Assembly (NCBI GenBank): GCA_963740395.1
Contig: CAVUEP010000072.1
Location: forward strand, 1 to 22,419
Origin: CADEEN01 sp963740395
Lineage (GTDB): Bacteria > Pseudomonadota > Gammaproteobacteria > Burkholderiales > Burkholderiaceae_C
Length of the DNA stretch: 22,419 nt
Direction: 5' to 3'
The translations under genes were made by a program, and so were the position numbers. The notes under the pieces were generated by a model that saw only the letters and a program-made list of their open reading frames with translations, had not been told where the DNA came from and searched no databases. Of the stretch, positions 1 through 7,323 are shown piece after piece. How positions within the stretch are numbered: the stretch's first letter is position 1; each line of letters begins with the position of its first letter.

Positions 1-535
1 TCATGTTCAGCAGGATCGGCCCGCCGCCGGGCTCGCGCCGCCAGGGGCCGTCGGCGAAGTACTGGTCGGGCTTGAGGAACATCGCGCTGCCCGTCACCGC
101 CACCAGTGGGCCGAGCACGCCCGAGGCCACCACCTCGCGCGCCCGGGCCATGATCGGGCTGTGGGCGCGGTGGTGACCGATCAGGACCTTGGCCCCCGAC
201 TTCTCGACCGCGTCGACCAATTGCTGCGCTTCGGCCACGGTCGGCGCGATCGGCTTCTCCAGCAGCATCGGCACCCGCACCTGGATGCATTCGAGCGCAT
301 GCATTACGTGCAACTGGTTTGGTGTCGCCAGCACCACCCCGTCGGGCTTGCTGTTTGCGAACAGCTCGGCCAGCGACGCATACAGCGCCACGCCCGCCGC
401 CTCGGCGTGGGCGCGCGCCGTGGGCGAAGGATCGACCACCGCCGACAGCTCGCAGGCGGGGCTGGCGCGCAAGACGCCGATGTGGGCTTGCCCGATGTAG
501 CCGGCGCCGGCCACCGCGATGCGGGTCCTGCTCAT
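1..535 (-). CDS. Gfo/Idh/MocA family oxidoreductase, 3' end missing
   Basis: This is the N-terminal 178 residues of an NAD(P)-dependent oxidoreductase of the Gfo/Idh/MocA family; the rest lies beyond the left edge. The protein starts MSRTRIAVAGAGYIG, a Rossmann beta-alpha-beta with GxGxxG at residues 10-15. The family signature EKP is at residues 93-95 (LLEKPIAPT), followed by a GHHRAHSP stretch at about 120-127, where the family's second domain begins. These proteins usually oxidise or reduce a sugar, inositol or similar polyol; the substrate cannot be told from this half. It lies 145 bp downstream of aroE on the same strand, with a hairpin repeat between, so co-transcription is uncertain. 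The ATG at 535 is chosen because the Rossmann strand begins directly after it. Confidence 0.9.
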   Translation of the reverse strand, partial: MSRTRIAVAGAGYIGQAHIGVLRASPACELSAVVDPSPTARAHAEAAGVALYASLAELFANSKPDGVVLATPNQLHVMHALECIQVRVPMLLEKPIAPTVAEAQQLVDAVEKSGAKVLIGHHRAHSPIMARAREVVASGVLGPLVAVTGSAMFLKPDQYFADGPWRREPGGGPILLNM

Positions 536-639
536 CTCGGTGTCAGCTCACTTTCCTGAGCACGTGGAGCGCAGTTTGCCCAGAACGGACCGCACCAAGC
601 AGCAGCCGCGGGTCCGGCTCTGCCGGCCCGCCGGCTGCG

Positions 640-670
640 CCCCCTTGAGGGGGAGGCGCCGAAGGCGCTT
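640..670. repeat. paired-hairpin repeat element between aroE and the oxidoreductase gene
   Basis: Two adjacent small hairpins sit immediately after the aroE stop. One is CCCCC (640-644), loop TTGA, GGGGG (649-653). The other is GCGCC (656-660), loop GAA, GGCGC (664-668), extendable by one wobble and one A-T pair. Double hairpins of this kind are common as dispersed intergenic repeats in Burkholderiales; that family link is from memory and not tested. It could also act as a transcription end or mRNA stabiliser for aroE, but no T-run follows on the minus strand, so it is not a classical intrinsic terminator. Confidence 0.5.
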
Positions 671-680
671 CGGGGGTGGT

Positions 681-1505
681 TCACGTCAGTGGGATCGTCA
701 TTTCCTTGATCAGCGCGCTCGTATCGGGTCGAATGCCGCGCCACCAAAGGAAGCCCTCGGCCGCTTGCTCGACCAGCATGCCCACGCCGTCGGCCAGGCG
801 CTTGACGCCGGCGTCCTGCGCCAGGCGCAGGAAGGGCGTCAGGCCCTTGCCGTAGGCCAGCTCGTAGGCCAGGCCGTCGACGGCGAAGACCTCGGGCGAC
901 ACCGGCGGCAGTTCGGCGCGCAGGCTGGCCGAGGTGGCGTTGACGACGATGTCGAAACGGCCCGGGCCGATGTCGGCATAGCTGCCGCCGCGCACACGGC
1001 CTTGGGCGGCCACTTCCTGCGCGACTTGCGCGGCCTTGGCGGCGTCGCGGTTGGCGATGACGAGTTCGGCCGGGCCCTCGGCCAGGAACGGCAGCAGCAG
1101 GCCGCGCGTGGCGCCGCCGGCGCCGAGCACCAGCACGCGTTTGCCGGCCATGGGCATGCGCTGGTTGCGCACGATGTCGCGCGTGACGCCGATGCCGTCG
1201 AAGTTCTCGGCCAGGATGCGGCCGTCGGCCTCGAACTTCAGCGCGTTGGCCGCGCCGGCGAGTTGCGCGCGTTCGCTCTTTTCGTCGGCCATGGCAAAGG
1301 CCTGCAGCTTGAACGGCGCGGTGACGTTCATGCCGCGCCCGCCGCTGTCGCGAAAGGCCTTTACGGCGGCCTCGAAACCGTCGAGCGGGCCCTCGATCTT
1401 GCCGTACTCGAGGTCTTGCTTCGTCGCCTTGGCGAAGCTGCCGTGGATCTGTGGCGACTTGGATTGGACGATGGGGTTGCCGATGACGGCGTAGCGGTCG
1501 GTCAT
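681..1505 (-). CDS. aroE: shikimate dehydrogenase
   Basis: AroE reduces 3-dehydroshikimate to shikimate with NADPH, the fourth step of the chorismate pathway, in the cytosol. The 274-aa length fits the family. The N-terminal substrate domain shows NPIVQSKSP at residues 10-18 with the shikimate-binding serines, and NVTAPFK at 60-66 where K66 is the expected catalytic lysine. D103, the partner acid, is in NFDG where many homologues have NTDG. The nucleotide-binding loop GAGGATRG is at about 128-135, and NATSAS and GVGMLVEQAAEGF lie near the C-terminus. The reading frame stays open up to 1556, but MTDRYAVIGNP at 1505 aligns with the usual start. It lies 106 bp downstream of the sugar dehydrogenase gene. 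The F for T change may be a lineage trait; quinate activity cannot be excluded. Confidence 0.95.
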   Translation of the reverse strand: MTDRYAVIGNPIVQSKSPQIHGSFAKATKQDLEYGKIEGPLDGFEAAVKAFRDSGGRGMNVTAPFKLQAFAMADEKSERAQLAGAANALKFEADGRILAENFDGIGVTRDIVRNQRMPMAGKRVLVLGAGGATRGLLLPFLAEGPAELVIANRDAAKAAQVAQEVAAQGRVRGGSYADIGPGRFDIVVNATSASLRAELPPVSPEVFAVDGLAYELAYGKGLTPFLRLAQDAGVKRLADGVGMLVEQAAEGFLWWRGIRPDTSALIKEMTIPLT

Positions 1506-1611
1506 GTCGGGGCTCGCTTCTTGGACGGGGGTTCGGCGCGTCGTGCGCCACTGCACAAGCCCATGCTTGCGGCAACCCGCCTATTGTGCGGGCCGGGGCC
1601 CGCGCCGCGCC

Positions 1612-2859
1612 TCAGCGCTCGACGCGCACGATGCGACCGTCGTCGCTGAGCAGGTAGAGCCAGCCGTCGGGGCCCTGGCGCACATCGCGGATGCGCTTGC
1701 CCAGCGCCTTGACCGCGGCCACCTCTTCGCGCTGCGTGACGTTGCCGTTGGCATCGAGCACCAGGCGCCACAGCGAGGTGCCCGCCAGTGCGCCGGCGAA
1801 GACGTTGCCACGCCATTCGGGGAAGCGGTCGCCGCTGTAGAAGGCCAGTCCGGCCGGCGCAATCGATGTCGGCACCCAGAACGACTTCGGCTCCTCGAAG
1901 GCGGGCGCGTGCGTGCCGCCGCCCACGCGGCAGGCGTCACCCACCGGCGAGCCGTAGGGGCAGCCGTAACTGCGCAGCGGCCAGCCGTAGTTGCGCCCCG
2001 GCAGCACGCGGTTCAGCTCGTCGCCGCCTTGCGGGCCATGCTCGGTCAGCCACAGCTCGTCGCCGCCTGGGCGCAGCGCCGCACCCTGCGCATTGCGATG
2101 GCCGATGCTGTACAGGCCCGGCAGCGCACCGGCCCCGGTGAATACGGGGTTGTCGCTCGGGATGCCACCGTCGCGATTCAGGCGTATGACCTTGCCGATG
2201 GTCTTGGTCACGTCCTGTGCAAACTGCGTCGTCGGCGCGGCCGGGTTGTCCTGACCACGGTCGCCGGTCGTCACGTACAGCGTGCGATCCGGGCGAAAGA
2301 CGATGCGCGAGCCGAAGTGATTGCCGCCGCTGACCTTAGGCGTCTGGCGCCAGATCACGGCCACGTTCTGCAGCGCATTGCCCACCAGCTGCCCGCGCGC
2401 CAGCGCGGTACCGGTGCCGCCGGTGCCGCTTTCCGAGAAGGTGAAGTAGACCCAGGGGGTCGTCGCGAACTCGGGGTCCAGCGCCACATCGAGCAGGCCG
2501 CCCTGGCCGCTGCTGTTGACCGCAGGCAAGCCCGTCAGCGTGGCGTCGACGGCCGAGCCGTCGGCGCGGACGATGACCATGGCGCCGCCCTTCTGCGACA
2601 CGAGCATGCGGCCATCGGGCAGGAAGGCCAGGCCCCAGGGGTTGGACAGCGACGCCCCGAGCACGGTGGCCCGCGGCGGGACGGCGGCGGGCGGCGGGTT
2701 GCCAGCGGGTGGTGGGTTGCCACCGGGTGGCGTGGCGCCGTTGCTGCCGCCGCAGGCGGCCAAGCCGACTGCCACTGCCGCGAACAGCCAGTAACCGGCG
2801 CGTGCGGGCAGGCCCAGCCGGGCGGGACGGGCGGGAGCGGGAGGGGGGGCAGTGTTCAT
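1612..2859 (-). CDS. lipoprotein PQQ-dependent sugar dehydrogenase (glucose/sorbosone dehydrogenase family)
   Basis: This 415-aa protein belongs to the soluble quinoprotein glucose/sorbosone dehydrogenase family (GSDH, YliI/Asd-like), six-bladed beta-propellers that oxidise aldose sugars in the periplasm using PQQ. Visible family blocks are NPWGLAFLPDGRMLVSQ early in the propeller, GQGGLLDVALDP, GSRIVFRPDRTLYVTTGDRG, HRNAQG containing the likely catalytic His, and LTEHGPQGGDELN followed by NYGWP. The N-terminus has a hydrophobic segment at about 22-35 and a lipobox LAAC at 33-36, so it should be a lipoprotein attached through Cys36. A Gly/Pro-rich linker with short near-repeats (about 40-65) joins the anchor to the propeller. 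Its sugar and physiological electron acceptor are unknown. No PQQ synthesis genes are in the window. Confidence 0.9.
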   Translation of the reverse strand: MNTAPPPAPARPARLGLPARAGYWLFAAVAVGLAACGGSNGATPPGGNPPPAGNPPPAAVPPRATVLGASLSNPWGLAFLPDGRMLVSQKGGAMVIVRADGSAVDATLTGLPAVNSSGQGGLLDVALDPEFATTPWVYFTFSESGTGGTGTALARGQLVGNALQNVAVIWRQTPKVSGGNHFGSRIVFRPDRTLYVTTGDRGQDNPAAPTTQFAQDVTKTIGKVIRLNRDGGIPSDNPVFTGAGALPGLYSIGHRNAQGAALRPGGDELWLTEHGPQGGDELNRVLPGRNYGWPLRSYGCPYGSPVGDACRVGGGTHAPAFEEPKSFWVPTSIAPAGLAFYSGDRFPEWRGNVFAGALAGTSLWRLVLDANGNVTQREEVAAVKALGKRIRDVRQGPDGWLYLLSDDGRIVRVER

Positions 2860-3075
2860 AGCGGCAAGGCTACGCCAGTCACGGTTGGCTGTCTGCTACA
2901 GGCTGCAAACAAGCGAGGTGCGGTTCAGGATCCAGCACCCGCGCGGACGGTGGCGCCAGCTTCGAATCGGGGCGAATTCACGCTACCGGCCATTTGCGAA
3001 CGTTCACGAACGAGTGTCTTGTCGCTGTTCGCGTGCTTGCCTCGGCGCGTGCCGCGAGCGTGCGGTGGCCGCTTT

Positions 3076-3130
3076 CGCTCATGTCCCCCGACGCCAGCCT
3101 GGCGGCTGCCGTCTCCTCCTTTACTTCGCT
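3076..3130 (+). repeat. repeat module, copy 1
   Basis: The outer ends of this 55-bp module are conserved with copy 2 in opposite orientation: 15 bases at 3076-3090 match the complement of 3268-3282 exactly, and 18 bases at 3113-3130 match the complement of 3229-3246 exactly. The roughly 22-base centre differs between the copies, but both centres are imperfect palindromes. Conserved ends around a variable self-complementary core are typical of a dispersed REP-like element rather than a simple duplication. This copy lacks the flanking 24-bp inverted repeat seen around copy 2. Confidence 0.7.
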
Positions 3131-3202
3131 ACAGCGACCAGCCCACGCTCGCGGCAGGTTGCATGGGTGGCCTTCGACGACGGCGAACCGCCGCGGCTGC
3201 CC

Positions 3203-3308
3203 GATCAGGCCACTGGGGTGCCCTGCGCAGCGAAGTAAAGGAGGAGGCTTCGGCCATCGGCCGAGGCCGGGGGACATGAGCGGAGCAGGGCACCCCAGTG
3301 GCCTGATC
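3203..3308. repeat. 106-bp element with 24-bp perfect terminal inverted repeats, containing repeat module copy 2
   Basis: Positions 3203-3226 and 3285-3308 are perfect reverse complements over 24 bases. The 58-bp interior holds module copy 2 (3229-3282) with an internal hairpin around TTCGGCCATCGGCCGAGG. The whole piece can fold into a long stem-loop or may be a small non-autonomous element (MITE-like). I see no convincing target-site duplication: the flanks are GCTGCC on the left and CCGCGC on the right. Confidence 0.75.
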
Positions 3309-3371
3309 CCGCGCCGATGCAGGCACGCAATGGCAAGCGCAGACGCGAACGTGCGCATTGGGTCGATTGCT

Positions 3372-3396
3372 GCTCTCGGACAGCGCTCCCGAGAGC
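3372..3396. repeat. 8-bp hairpin downstream of recJ
   Basis: GCTCTCGG (3372-3379) pairs exactly with CCGAGAGC (3389-3396) across a 9-base loop. It lies about 120 bp past the recJ stop. No T-run follows on either strand, so a classical terminator is not supported; it may be part of the neighbouring dispersed repeat region. Confidence 0.5.
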
Positions 3397-3513
3397 CGAC
3401 ACCCGTTCACACGAAGCAGGCTCTGTCGCGGCAGCCGACAGGTCCCGGACTGCATGAAGCCCGCGGGCGCCGGTCGCTTGTCGATGTGCACGCCGGCGGG
3501 GGTGCCGGGTGCG

Positions 3514-5247
3514 TCACAGGTCCTGCGCCGCCTCGACCACCATCTGCAGCCGCTGCCGGCCCTGGTATTCGTCGAGCGACACGCGGTAGGCCAGGCGCAC
3601 GCGCTCGGCCACCGGCTCGGCGTGGCCGAACCAGATCGCGTCGCGCTTGTGGCCCAGGTGGCGCAGCTGCAGCTTCAGGTGCTTCTCGCCCACCAGGCGC
3701 TGGCTCAGCACCTCGACCTCGTCGCAGAACAGCGGCGCCTCGAAGGCCTGGCCCCAGACCTGGGCGTCGAGCGCGGCGATGGTCTCGAGGTTGAAGTATT
3801 CGAGCGCCAGCGCGCCGTCGGTGCGGACGCGCCGCGTCAGCGTGGCGGCGTCGAGCCATTCGCTCGCCACGCGCTGCAGCGCCTGGTCGAAGGTGGCGAA
3901 CTGGGCTTCGGGAATCGTGCAGCCGGCGGCCATGGCGTGGCCGCCGAAGCGCAGCAGCACGCCGGGGTGGCGCTTGGCCACCAGGTCGAGCGCGTCGCGC
4001 AAGTGAAAGCCCGGGATCGAACGGCCCGAGCCCTTCAGCGCGCCGTCGGCGCCGCGCGCGAAGACGAAGGTCGGGCGGTGCAGGCGGTCCTTGAGGCGCC
4101 CGGCGACGATGCCGACCACGCCTTCGTGGAAGTCGGCGTTGAACAGCGCCAGCGCAGCCGGGGGCGCGCCTTGCGGCATCAGCGCCTCCAGCGCAGCTTC
4201 GGCCTGCTCGCGCATGCCGGCCTCGACCTCGCGCCGTTCGCGGTTGATGTGGTCGAGCTGCTGTGCCAGCTCGGCCGCACGCGTGGCGTCGTCGGTGACG
4301 AGGCATTCGATGCCCAACGTCATGTCGGCCAGGCGGCCGGCGGCGTTGATGCGCGGGCCCAGCGCAAAGCCGAAGTCGAAGGCCGCGGCGCGTGCCGGCT
4401 GGCGCCCGGCCGCGGCAAACAGGGCGGCCACGCCGGGCTGCATGCGCCCGCTGCGGATGCGCTTGAGGCCCTGGGCGACGAGGCGGCGGTTGTTGGCGTC
4501 GAGCTTGACGACGTCGGCCACGGTGCCCAGCGCCACCAGGTCGAGCAGGGCGTCGAGCTTGGGTTGCGCGTCGGCGGCGAAGGCGCCGCGCCGGCGCAGT
4601 TCGGCGCGCAACGCGAGCAGCACATAGAACATCACACCCACACCCGCCAGGGCCTTGCTCTCGAAGGCGTCGCCGGGCGCGTTGGGATTGACGATGACGT
4701 TGGCCGCGGGCAGCGCGACCACGCCGTCGACGAGTGCGGGCAGGTGGTGGTCCGTGACCAGCACGGCCAGGCCGCTGGCGCGCGCATGGGCCACGCCGTC
4801 GAAGCTGGCGATGCCGTTGTCGACCGTCACCAGCAGCTGCGCATTCTTTGCCAGCGCCAGGTCGACGATGGCCGGCGTCAGGCCGTAGCCGTGGATGGTG
4901 CGGTCGGGCACCACGTAGTGCAGCGTGCCGGTTGCGGCGCCGAGCAGGGCCAGGCCGCGCAGTGCCACGGCGCAGGCGGTGGCGCCGTCGCAGTCGTAGT
5001 CGGCGACGATGCAGATGCGCGTGCGCGCCGCAATCGCGTCGGCCAGCAGCCTGGCTGCGTCGTCCGCGCCCAGCAGCGTCGCCGGCGGCAGCAGATGGGT
5101 CAGGGCGTCGTCGATCTCGTCGATGCGCGTGACGCCGCGTGCGGCAAGCAGGCGCGCCAGCAGCGGGTGCACGCCGGCCTGCTCGAGCGCGAAGGCCGCG
5201 CGCGGCGGCACATCGCGGGTCTCGATCACGGGCGTGGAGGCGCTCAT
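3514..5247 (-). CDS. recJ: single-stranded-DNA-specific exonuclease RecJ
   Basis: RecJ degrades single-stranded DNA 5' to 3' in recombination and mismatch or excision repair. The 577 residues match the usual size. The DHH catalytic core is intact: VADYDCDGATA at 81-91 (motif I), VDNG at 142-145 and the DHH triad at 166-168. The C-terminal DHHA1 part shows FHEGVVGIVAGRLKDR near 373-388, KGSGRSIPGFHLRDAL at about 405-420 and GGHAMAAG at 435-442, followed by the nucleic-acid-binding OB-fold region. The frame is open much further upstream, but the ATG at 5247 overlaps the stop of the preceding gene (ATGA), giving translational coupling, and MSASTPVIETRDVP is a normal RecJ N-terminus. Confidence 0.96.
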   Translation of the reverse strand: MSASTPVIETRDVPPRAAFALEQAGVHPLLARLLAARGVTRIDEIDDALTHLLPPATLLGADDAARLLADAIAARTRICIVADYDCDGATACAVALRGLALLGAATGTLHYVVPDRTIHGYGLTPAIVDLALAKNAQLLVTVDNGIASFDGVAHARASGLAVLVTDHHLPALVDGVVALPAANVIVNPNAPGDAFESKALAGVGVMFYVLLALRAELRRRGAFAADAQPKLDALLDLVALGTVADVVKLDANNRRLVAQGLKRIRSGRMQPGVAALFAAAGRQPARAAAFDFGFALGPRINAAGRLADMTLGIECLVTDDATRAAELAQQLDHINRERREVEAGMREQAEAALEALMPQGAPPAALALFNADFHEGVVGIVAGRLKDRLHRPTFVFARGADGALKGSGRSIPGFHLRDALDLVAKRHPGVLLRFGGHAMAAGCTIPEAQFATFDQALQRVASEWLDAATLTRRVRTDGALALEYFNLETIAALDAQVWGQAFEAPLFCDEVEVLSQRLVGEKHLKLQLRHLGHKRDAIWFGHAEPVAERVRLAYRVSLDEYQGRQRLQMVVEAAQDL

Positions 5248-6179
5248 AGCGACGCCAGCAGGGGTTGCGCGCGGCGGCGCGCCGGCGACAGGGCCCGGGC
5301 CAGGCCGCGCCACCAGGCGCGCCGAGGCGGCGCGAGTTCGATGCCGCTGCGCTCGCCGCACAAGGTCAACCGCACCGGCTCGCCGACCTCGGCGCGGGCG
5401 AGCAAGGGCGCGATCGCGTCGTTGTCCAGCGCTTGCCAAGCCTCGCGCCATGCGCTGGCGTCGGCCTGCAGTGCGGGGCCGCGCAGGCGCTCATCGAAGT
5501 GGACGTCGGCGCTCGCTTCTGGCTGGCGCGGGCCGCAGCCGCTCAACCAGAACGAATTCACCGGCAGCGCGCCGCGGGCTTCACGCGCCGCATTGCGCGC
5601 GTCCGCGTGCAGCAGCATCTGGACTTCGTTCTGCAGGCGGCGCAGCGGCCGGGCTTCGGGCTGGCGCGGCAGCCAGGCGTCGACGTTGCGGCCGACCACG
5701 CGATCAAGCGAGGCGGTGGCCAGGCCCAGCAGGCTGGGGTGCGCGATGTACCAGCGCAGCGCCGCACCCCAGGCCACCTGAAAGCCTTCGGCGGCAAAGA
5801 GCGGCGCCACGGCGTCGAGCAGTTCGCGCGATTCAGCGTCAGTGAGTGCGAGATCGTCGGGGTCGGCCAGGTGCACGCCGTCGCTGCCGACGCGCCAATG
5901 CACGGGCGTCAGCAGGCCCCAGGCCTGGTCGCCGACCTCGATACCGTCGGCCTGCGCCTGGCGTGCGGCCCAGGGCAGGCAGCCGTCGGCGCCCGACAGG
6001 CCCAGTGCGGCCGCATGGGCACGCTCGTGCGGTGGCGACCAGGTCGACTCGTCGCCGTCGTCGCGCTGCACTTCGCTCCAGCCGGCGAGCAGGCGCTCCA
6101 GCGCGGGGGTCGCGATCGCCGAGGCGGGACCCTGGCCGTGCGGGGACGGCGGGGCGGCGAAGGCGACGATCAGGTGCAT
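5244..6179 (-). CDS. conserved protein of unknown function upstream of recJ (RpfE/COG4255-like)
   Basis: This 311-aa protein has no catalytic motif I can name. Its start (MHLIVAFAAP), the central LNEVQM/PVNSFWLSGCG-type block (about residues 185-218) and its place directly before recJ resemble the proteobacterial family annotated as RpfE-type regulatory protein or COG4255, sometimes labelled phosphoglycerate mutase-like. That link is from memory and the biochemical role is unproven. There is no signal peptide and no membrane segment, so it is probably cytosolic. Its stop overlaps the recJ start by ATGA, so the two are surely co-translated. A 72-bp gap separates it from the end of fliR upstream. 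Confidence 0.75.
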   Translation of the reverse strand: MHLIVAFAAPPSPHGQGPASAIATPALERLLAGWSEVQRDDGDESTWSPPHERAHAAALGLSGADGCLPWAARQAQADGIEVGDQAWGLLTPVHWRVGSDGVHLADPDDLALTDAESRELLDAVAPLFAAEGFQVAWGAALRWYIAHPSLLGLATASLDRVVGRNVDAWLPRQPEARPLRRLQNEVQMLLHADARNAAREARGALPVNSFWLSGCGPRQPEASADVHFDERLRGPALQADASAWREAWQALDNDAIAPLLARAEVGEPVRLTLCGERSGIELAPPRRAWWRGLARALSPARRRAQPLLASL

Positions 6180-6251
6180 CGGACCGATTATCCGAGTGGA
6201 TCATCGGGTCAGCGACTCAAGCCGCGCCGGCGCCGCGGCAGGCGCAGCGAC

Positions 6252-7013
6252 TTACTGGAAGTGCAAGAGCATCCGCTCCAGCGCCATCGTGAACGGCGCC
6301 TGCATCAGCGGCAGCGTCAGCAGCATGCCGATCAGACCCACGCTCAGCGTCACGGGAAAGCCGATCGCGAAGACGTTCATCTGCGGCGCCACGCGCGAGA
6401 TCACGCCCAGCACCAGGTTGATGAACAGCAGCATGGCGATCAGCGGCAGGGCGATCCACAGGCCCAGGGCGAAGACCTCGGTGCCCCAGACCTGCGGCTG
6501 CACCATGCGCAGGAAGGCAAAGGGCTCGGGTCCGACAGGGAAGGCATGAAAACTCTGCACCACCGCGGCAATGACGAGCAGGTGGCCGTTGATGACGATG
6601 AACAGCAGCGCGATGACGGTGCCGAAGAAGCGACTGGCGGCATTGGTCTGCCCGCCGCTCGCCGGGTCGAAGAAGCTGGCGAACCCGAGGCCCATCTGCA
6701 GGCCGATCATCTCGCCCGCGAGTTCCACGCCGGCAAAGACGATCCGCACCGCGAATCCCAGCGCCAGGCCGATCAGCACGTTCTGCGCGATCAGCATGAA
6801 GGCCAGCGGCGAATCCAGCGCCAGTTGCGGCATCGCGGGCAGCGAGGGCTGGGAGGCCACGACGATCAGCAGGGCGAGCGCCACGCGCACGCGCGCCGGC
6901 ACCATGCGCTGGCCCAGCACCGGCAGCGCCGAGAACAGCGCCAGCACGCGCACGAAGGGCCAGAACAGCGGGCTCAGCCAGGCCAGCGCCTGGGCTTCGG
7001 TGAAACTCACCAT
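6252..7013 (-). CDS. fliR: flagellar biosynthesis protein FliR
   Basis: FliR is an export-gate subunit of the flagellar type III secretion system in the inner membrane, working with FliP and FliQ. The 253 residues contain about six hydrophobic segments, spread over residues 10-30, 38-55, 70-100, 125-150, 170-200 and 210-235. Family-like stretches are IGLALGFAVRIVFAGVELAGE, split by the glycine-rich GLQMGLGFASFFDP, and LLFINLVLGVISRVAPQMN. The length is normal. It follows fliQ by 25 bp and is the last flagellar gene before the housekeeping block. Confidence 0.96.
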   Translation of the reverse strand: MVSFTEAQALAWLSPLFWPFVRVLALFSALPVLGQRMVPARVRVALALLIVVASQPSLPAMPQLALDSPLAFMLIAQNVLIGLALGFAVRIVFAGVELAGEMIGLQMGLGFASFFDPASGGQTNAASRFFGTVIALLFIVINGHLLVIAAVVQSFHAFPVGPEPFAFLRMVQPQVWGTEVFALGLWIALPLIAMLLFINLVLGVISRVAPQMNVFAIGFPVTLSVGLIGMLLTLPLMQAPFTMALERMLLHFQ

Positions 7014-7038
7014 GACCGCAGGCCAGGCAGGCGCATGG

Positions 7039-7308
7039 CTAGCCGACGCTGCCGGGGATCGCTTGCAGCGTGCGTTGCAGGTACTCGACCAGCGTCGTCA
7101 TCATCCAGGGGCCGGCAAAGGCCAGCACCACGACAGCGGCGACGATCTTGGGCACGAAGCTCAGGGTCGACTCGTTGATCTGCGTCGCGGCCTGGAACAC
7201 GCTGACCACCAGGCCGACGAGCAGCACCGACAGCAGGATCGGCGCCGACACCAGCAGCAGGATGTACAGGCCCTGCTGGCCTGACGTGAAGACATGTTGG
7301 GCATCCAT
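7039..7308 (-). CDS. fliQ: flagellar biosynthesis protein FliQ
   Basis: FliQ is a small export-gate membrane protein, 89 aa here as is usual. Two transmembrane helices are visible at about 15-37 and 55-75, joined by the family stretch FQAATQINESTLSFVPKI. It starts 15 bp after the fliP stop and lies 25 bp before fliR, so the three export-gate genes form one unit. Confidence 0.97.
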   Translation of the reverse strand: MDAQHVFTSGQQGLYILLLVSAPILLSVLLVGLVVSVFQAATQINESTLSFVPKIVAAVVVLAFAGPWMMTTLVEYLQRTLQAIPGSVG

Positions 7309-7323
7309 GAGGCAGGCTCCCGG

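Larger units (their letters stand above)
2860..3513. other. 654-bp gene-free region with inverted repeats
   Basis: No reading frame here resembles a protein; the open frames on both strands are composition artefacts and repeat read-through. The region contains two inverted copies of a roughly 55-bp module (3076-3130 and 3229-3282), a 24-bp perfect inverted repeat bracketing the second copy (3203-3308), and a separate 8-bp hairpin at 3372-3396. It separates the start of the sugar dehydrogenase gene from the end of recJ and should contain the sugar dehydrogenase promoter, but I cannot identify one with confidence. Confidence 0.7.

Noticed and set aside
681..1505. aroE as a catabolic quinate dehydrogenase because of NFDG instead of NTDG
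   Set aside because: All other motifs fit ordinary AroE, the neighbours do not form a quinate pathway, and the change may be common in this lineage.
3203..3308. CRISPR-like or attachment-site interpretation of the inverted repeats
   Set aside because: There is no array of regularly spaced direct repeats, and no integrase, tRNA or cas gene nearby.
2852..3491. Several 65-130-codon open frames on both strands in the 2860-3513 gap
   Set aside because: They pass through the inverted repeats, have biased composition and no start signals; the repeat explains them better than genes.
3358..5781. An 807-codon plus-strand open frame opposite recJ
   Set aside because: The minus strand here encodes a complete RecJ with all motifs; the plus frame has no recognisable domain and is antisense shadow.
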